Shown: one piece after another, positions 16,634-21,926 of the stretch | Numbering within the stretch: the stretch's first letter is position 1 | Layout: the number at the start of each line of letters is the position of its first letter | NCBI GenBank assembly: GCA_009778535.1 | Contig: WRJP01000008.1 | Span: 1 to 21,926, forward strand | Source of the DNA: Propionibacteriaceae bacterium | Lineage (GTDB): Bacteria; Actinomycetota; Actinomycetes; Propionibacteriales; Propionibacteriaceae | Direction of reading: 5' to 3' | DNA: 21,926 nt | The notes under the pieces: generated by a model | Databases searched by the model: none | What the model was told of the DNA's origin: nothing | Seen by the model: only the letters and a program-made list of their open reading frames with translations | Position numbers and translations under genes: made by a program

Positions 16634-17070
16634 AGCTAAAGTTCGCTTCGGCATTTGTGTTGGCCACTTGGTTTCTGGCTGGGTGCCAGGTGTCAACACC
16701 GTCCCCAAGCGACGAAATCGACGCATATTCGTTGGAAGTGAACCAATGCGTCGGCTCCATTCCCAGCCAGGCCGCCACGCGGTTGAAATTAAAGCCTTGC
16801 GATGCCAAACACGAATGGGAGGCTTACGCCGCCACAGTGGCTACCCATGCGGAAAAACCTGGAAGCGCTACGCTGGCTCAAGAAGCAGGCCGCTACTGTG
16901 AAACGGCATTCGCCGACTTCATCGGCGTAACCCTCTCCAAATCGCAGTACCAAATGACCTTCTTGATGCCGTCTGACGACACCTGGGATTTAGGAGATCG
17001 CAACATAATCTGTCTTGCGGGACTGGCGAGCGGAGGCATCATCGGATCATTGGATGGAGTAGCGAAATAG
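16630..17070 (+). CDS. Septum_form-type lipoprotein
   Basis: This 146-residue predicted lipoprotein starts at GTG 16630, which overlaps the valS stop codon (GTGA), so it is probably translated by coupling to valS. The lipobox LAGC places the lipidated cysteine at residue 19. The mature part matches the actinobacterial Septum_form pattern: a first cysteine in NQCVGSIP, a second in LKPCDAKHEWEAY, then GRYCETAFADFIG, a Tyr/Pro segment and TWDLGDRNIICLA with the last cysteine. The even cysteine number suggests disulfides outside the membrane. The family name comes from a septum-formation link in relatives; the actual role here is unknown. Confidence 0.75.
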   Translation: MKLKFASAFVLATWFLAGCQVSTPSPSDEIDAYSLEVNQCVGSIPSQAATRLKLKPCDAKHEWEAYAATVATHAEKPGSATLAQEAGRYCETAFADFIGVTLSKSQYQMTFLMPSDDTWDLGDRNIICLAGLASGGIIGSLDGVAK

Positions 17071-17080
17071 CATGCAGCGT

Positions 17081-17103
17081 AATAGTGGAATTTTTTTACT
17101 ATT
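17081..17103. promoter_or_regulatory. A/T-rich hairpin between the lipoprotein and LuxR genes
   Basis: AATAGT and ACTATT form a perfect 6-bp dyad that can extend inward through G-T and A-T pairs to about 10 bp, with the T-run inside the loop side. It could be a weak terminator for the valS transcript or an operator just upstream of the luxR promoter. It is not decisive. Confidence 0.35.
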
Positions 17104-17129
17104 TAGTTACGTCTTTCCGGTACAACTCG

Positions 17130-17135
17130 TATAAT
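17130..17135 (+). promoter_or_regulatory. TATAAT -10 box of the LuxR-type gene
   Basis: A consensus TATAAT lies 25 nt before ATG 17161, leaving a leader of about 18-20 nt with GGGAG (17152-17156) as ribosome binding site. The -35 region at 17 bp spacing (TTACGT) is weak, so activation by a regulator is possible. Confidence 0.65.
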
Positions 17136-17160
17136 CTTTGCCATAACGAACGGGAGCCAA

Positions 17161-17847
17161 ATGCCGACTGATCCATCCTCAATGGTTCTCGATATGCTTG
17201 CGGAAACTCTTGTCGCTATTAACGAAGACCGGCTGGTTGATCCCGTCATTATCGACCACCTGGCAAGGGCTCTGGATGCACATTCGGCGGTGAGCATCTA
17301 CTTTGATAAAGAAGATGCCCGCGAGGTGATCGCCCACTACCCCACTGAGGCTGCTGTCAAAGACTTACTGGAATACATATCAGATATCGGCCTTGACTCA
17401 ATGACGCACCATGTGATGGTCGACCACCACCAAAATGTCGGCCATGTAGTGTTCGTCAGCATTCCGCCAGATGAAGACTTAGCACCTGATGGCGGTTTTG
17501 CCCGCCTGCTGGCATTCGCCCGAGATGCTCCATACGACGAGGAAAGCGGCATCACATTGGAGCGTGCTTGCCGTCCACTGACTGCACTTTGGCCGCAAGT
17601 TGCCCGCATGTACGCAAAGCGCAGGACGACTAAAGGTAACTGCAACCTCACTTCGAGAGAACGTGAAGTACTGGAGTTACTCTCACAAGGATTACTGGCG
17701 ACTTCGATTGCTTCTCGCCTCAACTTGTCGTCCCGCACTGTACACAAGCATTTAGGCAACATCTACAACAAACTTGAGGTAAATGATCGGCTCATGGCTG
17801 TACGAGTCGCCGGAAGTAGCGGCATCCTCGAAGCCCCCACTAGTTGA
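17161..17847 (+). CDS. LuxR-type transcriptional regulator
   Basis: This 228-residue regulator has a LuxR/GerE-type helix-turn-helix at 163-217: LTSREREVLELLSQG begins it and SSRTVHKHLGNIYNKL is the recognition helix with the dimer helix after it. The N-terminal 150 residues do not show the receiver-domain Asp pattern, so it is not an evident two-component response regulator. They may form a GAF/PAS-like or autoinducer-like sensing domain, but I cannot assign it. The gene has its own TATAAT promoter and a GGGAG ribosome binding site. It sits directly upstream of the secreted protein/lipoprotein/ABC transporter genes on the same strand, so control of that locus is a reasonable inference. Confidence 0.85.
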   Translation: MPTDPSSMVLDMLAETLVAINEDRLVDPVIIDHLARALDAHSAVSIYFDKEDAREVIAHYPTEAAVKDLLEYISDIGLDSMTHHVMVDHHQNVGHVVFVSIPPDEDLAPDGGFARLLAFARDAPYDEESGITLERACRPLTALWPQVARMYAKRRTTKGNCNLTSREREVLELLSQGLLATSIASRLNLSSRTVHKHLGNIYNKLEVNDRLMAVRVAGSSGILEAPTS

Positions 17848-17866
17848 AGGATAAGTCCGTAGTCGA

Positions 17867-17888
17867 GGCTAAATAGCCCCTATTTTTA
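17867..17888 (+). terminator. Possible weak terminator after the LuxR-type gene
   Basis: GGCT-AAAT-AGCC (17867-17878) is followed by CCTATTTTTA. The stem is only 4 bp, or slightly more with a bulge, but the T-run is in the right place 20 nt after the LuxR stop. Confidence 0.35.
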
Positions 17889-17924
17889 CAAGGAAACCTC
17901 GTAATTTGTGAGCAGCGAATCACG

Positions 17925-17960
17925 AGTGTCCTTGGACACTATCCATAACCTAGAGATAGT
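17925..17960. promoter_or_regulatory. Two overlapping dyads in the leader of the secreted-protein gene
   Basis: The first dyad is AGTGTCC-TT-GGACACT (17925-17940), a perfect 7-bp inverted repeat. The second is ACTATC...GATAGT (17938-17943 with 17955-17960), which shares the bases ACT with the first. As RNA they would exclude each other; as DNA they could be operators, for instance for the LuxR-type protein upstream. The stretch 17848-18043 holds no gene I can support. Confidence 0.5.
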
Positions 17961-17999
17961 ATCTGTTTCATCTCCCAGAGATTGCTGCGTAAGGTGCGA

Positions 18000-18016
18000 G
18001 GCGAATATTCTTCGCC
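18000..18016. promoter_or_regulatory. Dyad GGCGAA-TATTC-TTCGCC before the secreted-protein gene
   Basis: This perfect 6-bp inverted repeat with a 5-nt centre ends 12 nt before the AGGAAG ribosome binding site of the gene at 18044. It may be an operator or an mRNA hairpin that affects translation. Confidence 0.45.
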
Positions 18017-18043
18017 AACCATTAGAACAGGAAGAAACAGAAG

Positions 18044-18406
18044 ATGAGAAAAACGCGTGCGTTGTTGAAAATCATCGGAGCGGCTGGCGTGACGCTGGCA
18101 GTTTTCGCAAGCGGATTGTTACCAGTTCACGCTGCAATGTTTTCAATTGAAGGAGAAAAAACCTGTGCTAGCGGAAAGCAGATGCATCTTGATGGCGTGA
18201 CGCGTGGCGACGGCAAGGCTACGATTTCATGGACTCCCGGTGATACAAACTTATGGGCTATCAGGACGTATGACACATATCGGCTGCCCCTAATATGGAA
18301 AAAACGCATAGTCAATACCGGCGAGACGAAGCTGGCGGGTTTCTTAGTTTCTGCGTCGGAACTTGCAGCATCAAATGGTCTTGGCGTTGGCACATCTTGC
18401 GTTTAA
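18044..18406 (+). CDS. Small secreted protein with two cysteines, unrecognised
   Basis: This 120-residue protein has a clear Sec signal peptide (residues 1-30: KTR-rich start, hydrophobic core, cleavage likely after VHA). The mature part is about 90 residues, with one cysteine near its start (C41, in KTCASGK) and one at the penultimate position (C119, in GTSCV), which suggests a single disulfide closing the chain. It contains three tryptophans (63, 71, 85) and is mildly basic. I recognise no family. The ribosome binding site AGGAAG lies at 18029-18034. It is followed after 26 nt by a lipoprotein gene and then by an adaptor/ABC transporter set, an arrangement like that of bacteriocin or signal-protein loci with dedicated transport or immunity genes. 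I do not see convincing lactococcin 972 motifs, so that reading remains a guess. Confidence 0.7.
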   Translation: MRKTRALLKIIGAAGVTLAVFASGLLPVHAAMFSIEGEKTCASGKQMHLDGVTRGDGKATISWTPGDTNLWAIRTYDTYRLPLIWKKRIVNTGETKLAGFLVSASELAASNGLGVGTSCV

Positions 18407-18432
18407 TCGCTGAGTAATGAAAAGAGGACGAG

Positions 18433-19107
18433 ATGAAACTCTCTACAGTCTTGTTCACTGCACTTGTCGTACTTGCGGGTTGCACCGCTTCGCCTGGCTC
18501 CAATACAGCACCCGCAGGAAACTCGGCCTGGGAAACTTGGCGACCGAGCGTAATCATCCCCTCAAGCAACGAACTTTCCGAAGCAGAAAAACTAACCGGA
18601 CGCGCTGAAGCCCTTGCCTTATTCGCTGAGCTCTATGAAATAGAAAACCCGCCGGACGTGCCGATAATCCGTTGGATTAAGCGCGATGAATGGGGACCAG
18701 TAACGGCAGACTGTCTGACCGGGCAAGGCTTCCCATCTGAATATGTCGACGGCGGCGTCCAAACGAAGGGGGGCATAGCAGATTCCCAACAACAAGCCTC
18801 CAATTTGGCGAGTTATATCTGCGAGGCGCAGTACCCCGTAGAATCACATCTGTCAGGGCCTCCCGTGGAAACCTACGTGGCTTTATATGAGTATTACGTC
18901 GATTTCTATATTCCCTGCGCAGAACCTCTGGGTCACCAATTTCCTCCACCACCTACCTTGGAAGTGTTCTTAGCTACGCAAAATAACAAATATCCGTGGC
19001 AGCCTTGGCGAGACCTAGACAAAGCTGCAATACCCAAGGCAGACTGGGAGCTGCTTGAGGCTACCTGCCCCTATCTACCGCCCGACGATGCAATCCTTCC
19101 GAGTTAG
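18433..19107 (+). CDS. Predicted lipoprotein, unrecognised
   Basis: This 224-residue protein has a type II signal peptide with lipobox LAGC, lipidated cysteine at 17. A Ser/Pro/Asn-rich linker follows, then a folded part rich in Trp, Tyr and Pro. Further cysteines occur in TADCLTGQGF, SYICEAQYP, FYIPCAEP and EATCPYLPP, so two disulfides are possible outside the membrane. No known domain is recognised. GAGGA (18424-18428) precedes ATG 18433. It lies 26 nt after the secreted-protein gene and 61 nt before the adaptor gene, so co-transcription with the former is likely. A receptor or immunity role for the secreted protein is only a guess from the pairing. Confidence 0.7.
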   Translation: MKLSTVLFTALVVLAGCTASPGSNTAPAGNSAWETWRPSVIIPSSNELSEAEKLTGRAEALALFAELYEIENPPDVPIIRWIKRDEWGPVTADCLTGQGFPSEYVDGGVQTKGGIADSQQQASNLASYICEAQYPVESHLSGPPVETYVALYEYYVDFYIPCAEPLGHQFPPPPTLEVFLATQNNKYPWQPWRDLDKAAIPKADWELLEATCPYLPPDDAILPS

Positions 19108-19168
19108 CCGCACTGTTCGCTTGGCAGGTGAGGAGCAGACTTCATTGCATAAACCAAGGATTATTTAG

Positions 19169-20263
19169 ATGACTGCGAAGCGTTTCCGTGTCAGTCGAGT
19201 GTTGCTTGCGGTTTTGCTGGTTACTGCTGCCGGTGGTGCGGGTGTGTGGGCTGGACGCACTGTGTTGGCTCCAGTGGTAGTTCCGGCGGATTTGACTCCG
19301 GGTGAGGTTTTGGTTGAGGTCGTCGAGGCCTCGGTCGGGCAGACGCTGAATCTGGGAGTGCTGGTATCGCAGCCGAAACGGTTGTTGGCAGTGAATGCTC
19401 GCGCCGGTGTGGTTACTTCAGTCAGCAAATCGGGCGAATTCGCCTCCGGTGATGTGCTTTATGCGGTGGACAAAATACCGGTTCGGGCGGTTGTCGGCGG
19501 TATGCCCTTTTATCGGGAGTTGTCTTTAGGGAAATCGGGTAAAGATGTTGGCCAGTTACGTGATGTTTTAGTTAAGTTGGGATATTTGAAAGCCAAAGGC
19601 CAGGCATTTGATGCAGCGACTCGCTCTGCGGTGAAGGCTTGGCAACAAGCACTCGGTATGCCTGCCACTGGAGTTGTGGGTTTTGGGGAGTTGGTAGCAG
19701 TCCCAAAGTTACCAGCGGTGTTACTGGTCGATGATCAGCTGGCTTTCGTCGGCGGTATGTTGGCTGGCGGGGAACAGTTGGTGTGGGGTGCTGCTTCCGA
19801 ACCGGTTTTTTCGATGGAATTGTCCGCGCAGCAAGCTCGTTTAGTTCCAGATTCTGCGACGATTTCGCTGCCTTTTCAAGGTAAAGGCTGGGATGCGGTG
19901 ATCGCCGAGAAACAGCGCAGCGGACTTGAGGAGACAAAGTTGATCTTGTCGGCTCCAGGCGGCGGTTCGGTGTGCGGTAGCGATTGCGGCCTGGTGAGCG
20001 TGGGTGAGGCAGTCAATATTGTGGCGCAGGTTGTGGTGGTTCCACCGGTTTTTGGGACGGTAGTGCCCGTAGCGGCGCTTGTAACCCAACCTGATGGCAG
20101 CACTGCGGTGACGGTAGTTGATGCTGCTGGAGTTCGCCGTCAACAAGTTGTGCAAGTTTTAGGTTCACAAAACGGCGTAGCGGTCGTTGATGGCGTAAAG
20201 GTAGGCGAACAGGTGCAAGCCCTGGCCGACGCTCCCGGCATTGCGACTTCGCCGCCGCGGTAG
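19169..20263 (+). CDS. Membrane-anchored adaptor with peptidoglycan-binding domain (HlyD/MacA-like)
   Basis: This 364-residue protein has an N-terminal membrane anchor (residues 9-29). A split HlyD/biotinyl-lipoyl-like region flanks a peptidoglycan-binding domain (PG_binding_1, about 117-178), seen as LGKSGKDVGQLRDVLVKLGYL and TRSAVKAWQQALGMPATGVVG. A beta-rich C-terminal part carries a close cysteine pair (C269-x3-C273) and VPVAALVTQPDGSTAVTVVD, typical of efflux adaptor tails. It should sit outside the membrane, tied to the cell wall, and link to the ABC transporter encoded next. AAGGA (19156-19160) precedes ATG 19169. The next ATG follows after 5 nt. The reading frame is strongly Val/Gly/Ala-rich with GTT, GTG and TTG codons, unlike the A/T-leaning lipoprotein gene upstream. 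Confidence 0.82.
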   Translation: MTAKRFRVSRVLLAVLLVTAAGGAGVWAGRTVLAPVVVPADLTPGEVLVEVVEASVGQTLNLGVLVSQPKRLLAVNARAGVVTSVSKSGEFASGDVLYAVDKIPVRAVVGGMPFYRELSLGKSGKDVGQLRDVLVKLGYLKAKGQAFDAATRSAVKAWQQALGMPATGVVGFGELVAVPKLPAVLLVDDQLAFVGGMLAGGEQLVWGAASEPVFSMELSAQQARLVPDSATISLPFQGKGWDAVIAEKQRSGLEETKLILSAPGGGSVCGSDCGLVSVGEAVNIVAQVVVVPPVFGTVVPVAALVTQPDGSTAVTVVDAAGVRRQQVVQVLGSQNGVAVVDGVKVGEQVQALADAPGIATSPPR

Positions 20264-20268
20264 TAGCC

Positions 20269-20919
20269 ATGTCAGAAGTCATGTTGGCGGTTGAAGGTTT
20301 GCGGTTTGCCTACCGCAAGGGTGGGGTTGAACTGTTCGACGGTTTTTCTCACGAGTTCGCTCCGGCTCAGGTGAGTGTCGTTACAGGAGTGTCGGGGCGC
20401 GGCAAGTCAACTTTGTTGTATCTGCTTGGACTGCTGTTGACTCCGGTTGCCGGAAGGGTTCGCTTCGCTGGCCGCGATCTGACTCAAACATCGGATGCGG
20501 AACGCGCTCAGATTCGTGCTGGTCGGGTGGGGTTCGTGTTTCAAGATTCTGAGCTTGATCCGGCACGGCCGGTGATTTCGTCGGTACTGGAGCCAGCGCT
20601 GTATGCCGGACGTTCCCGCAAAGCGATGCGGGGGCGAGCTTTGGAATTATTGGAGCGATTCGGACTCGGTGAGCGAGCTGAGCACAAACCTGGACAGGTA
20701 TCTGGCGGCCAAGCGCAACGACTGGCACTGTGCCGAGCCCTCCTACTGGAGCCAGATGTGATATTGGCTGATGAACCTACTGGAAACTTAGATCGGGAAA
20801 ACGCCGGAATAGTTTTGGACGCGCTGCGCGACGCCGCGCATACCCAAGGCAGCACTGTGGTGATAGCTTCACATGACCCGTTCGTGCTGGAACAAGCCGA
20901 CCAGGTGGTTACCTTATGA
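20269..20919 (+). CDS. ABC transporter ATP-binding protein (MacB/LolD type)
   Basis: This 216-residue ABC ATPase has all expected motifs: Walker A GVSGRGKST (40-48), a Q-loop in VGFVFQDSEL, signature VSGGQAQR (S145-G-G-Q148), Walker B ILADEPTGNLD with D168-E169, and the H-loop H202 in ASHDP. Its size and the EPTGNLD form place it with the MacB/LolD/FtsE-like group that drives FtsX-type permeases, acting in export or mechanotransmission and not in classic uptake. It starts 5 nt after the adaptor stop and its own stop overlaps the permease ATG as ATGA, so the three genes form one translationally coupled unit. Confidence 0.93.
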   Translation: MSEVMLAVEGLRFAYRKGGVELFDGFSHEFAPAQVSVVTGVSGRGKSTLLYLLGLLLTPVAGRVRFAGRDLTQTSDAERAQIRAGRVGFVFQDSELDPARPVISSVLEPALYAGRSRKAMRGRALELLERFGLGERAEHKPGQVSGGQAQRLALCRALLLEPDVILADEPTGNLDRENAGIVLDALRDAAHTQGSTVVIASHDPFVLEQADQVVTL

Positions 20920-21926
20920 AAATCATTGAACTGGTGCGGGAATCTTTTGCGACGGCGTGGGCGGCGAAGATTTCGTCATTGCTTTCTTTGATTGTGGTCG
21001 GGGCGATGTGTGCGACTTCTCTGGTGACTGTTGGCCGTTCTGCTGGCGCGGCAGCGGAGATTTCTGCTCGGATGGAGGCCGCTGGGGCGCGAAGGCTGTC
21101 GATAGTCGATACTGAGCGGGCTGGTTTCATCAACGCTCGCACTTTAGCTGTTGTGACCAGCATTTCCACAGTGGAATCTGCGATCATGATAGGAGTGCCG
21201 TTCGATGTTTCCAATGGTGCGATCGGAGCTGGCGGGGCGCGAGTTCCGACCTGGCCGGTGCTAGGCGAGCTAGAAAGTGCTGCGTCGTTAGTTCGTGGGC
21301 GGCTGCCAAATGTTGGGGAAGCCATCGTTTCCACCTATGCATTGGTGAGTTTGGGCTTGGCTGAACCGGTTGGGTATGTCACCAGTGCCGACGGCCTGTC
21401 GCAGTATCCGATAGTAGGTTCCTTCACGCCTAAAGCCGAGTTCGGTGATCTAGGAAACGGAGTTTTGACCTTAGCGGCTCCAGATGAAATCACCGGACGC
21501 GAACTGCGGGTACTCGTAGATAGCATCGCCGCAGCCGCGCCCACTGTAACCACGATTTTGACAGTTTTGCACCCACCTGACCTGACTAAGGTAGTCGTTG
21601 AATCCCCAGCAGGACTGGCAGCCATGGCTCAAGGCATCAACGCCGACATGGCCAGCTATGGCCGCTCGCTGCTAGTTATGATAATGGCAGTTGGCGGGCT
21701 GCTGGTCGCCGCTGTGGTCTTGGCTGATGTGCTAATCCGGCGTCGTGATCTGGGCAGACGCCGCACTCTCGGCATCACCCGTACTGGTTTGGCCAGTATC
21801 GTCACTATCCGTACCCTTGCCGCTGCCATCCCCGGAGCCGCCATCGGTGCTAGTGTGGGTTGGGCAGTCAACTACCAAATAGGACAGGCGACCGGACTAA
21901 CCTTCGCAGTTGCCATCGCGGTACTA
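20916..21926 (+). CDS. FtsX/MacB-type ABC permease, N-terminal part (runs off the window)
   Basis: ATG 20916 overlaps the ATPase stop, and the frame stays open to the window edge (337 codons). The first transmembrane segment lies at about residues 18-42, followed by a roughly 200-residue extracytoplasmic domain of MacB type. A second segment is at about 249-272, then the cytoplasmic loop RRRDLGRRRTLGITRTG with the typical FtsX Arg/Gly pattern, and a third segment at about 288-312. A further hydrophobic stretch begins at the edge. It is the membrane partner of the ATPase and adaptor. The missing part should carry the remaining helices. Confidence 0.88.
   Translation, partial: MKIIELVRESFATAWAAKISSLLSLIVVGAMCATSLVTVGRSAGAAAEISARMEAAGARRLSIVDTERAGFINARTLAVVTSISTVESAIMIGVPFDVSNGAIGAGGARVPTWPVLGELESAASLVRGRLPNVGEAIVSTYALVSLGLAEPVGYVTSADGLSQYPIVGSFTPKAEFGDLGNGVLTLAAPDEITGRELRVLVDSIAAAAPTVTTILTVLHPPDLTKVVVESPAGLAAMAQGINADMASYGRSLLVMIMAVGGLLVAAVVLADVLIRRRDLGRRRTLGITRTGLASIVTIRTLAAAIPGAAIGASVGWAVNYQIGQATGLTFAVAIAVL

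Noticed and set aside
17908..18150. 80-residue open frame starting at GTG
   Set aside because: It overlaps the signal peptide region of the gene at 18044 in another frame, crosses the dyads and has no ribosome binding site or recognisable domain.
18044..18406. Lactococcin 972-type bacteriocin
   Set aside because: Size, signal peptide and neighbouring transporter fit loosely, but the aromatic and His-rich motifs of that family are not seen, so the name is not given.

Overview
The window is from an actinobacterium with moderate-to-high GC. The protein families, the valyl-tRNA synthetase type, the lipoproteins and the TANNNT-type promoters placed directly before start codons fit Actinomycetota, perhaps the order Actinomycetales. 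That placement is an inference from protein style; no rRNA is present. Nearly all genes are on the plus strand. Both ends cut through a gene: the C-terminus of an Fpg/Nei-type DNA glycosylase at the left, and an FtsX-type permease at the right.

Region 1 (215-11002) is a tightly packed six-gene operon: a small lipoprotein, a 1192-residue DUF4132 protein, a MoxR-type AAA+ ATPase, a DUF5682 protein, a von Willebrand factor A (VWA) protein and a SWIM zinc-finger protein. The last five match in type and order the little-understood E. coli yehI-yehL-yehM-yehP-yehQ set. Genes overlap by 4-11 nt or are a few nt apart, so the products are probably made together and may form one machine: a AAA+ motor with its VWA partner, plus large accessory proteins. 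The lipoprotein at the front would tie it to the cell envelope. The MoxR gene should start at GTG 4244, not at an ATG 150 nt upstream inside the DUF4132 gene.

Region 2 (11003-12729) looks like an accessory insertion. It holds an inverted pair of REP-like palindromes, a spaced array of six degenerate repeats (core TATGACATTA, two triplets at exact 23-bp steps), and an AAA_14/DUF4143 ATPase gene bracketed by two 42-bp direct repeats that differ at two positions.

Region 3 (12730-17070) is housekeeping: a ChaA-type cation/proton antiporter, tRNA-Pro(UGG), valS and a Septum_form-type lipoprotein. chaA and valS both show a -10 hexamer exactly 6 nt before the ATG and no ribosome binding site, suggesting leaderless mRNAs.

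Region 4 (17071-21926) begins with a LuxR-type regulator. A palindrome-rich leader follows, then a small secreted protein with two cysteines, a lipoprotein, a membrane-anchored adaptor with a peptidoglycan-binding domain, an ABC ATPase and an FtsX/MacB-type permease. This reads as a regulated export or envelope-response locus whose secreted product and lipoprotein are unrecognised.
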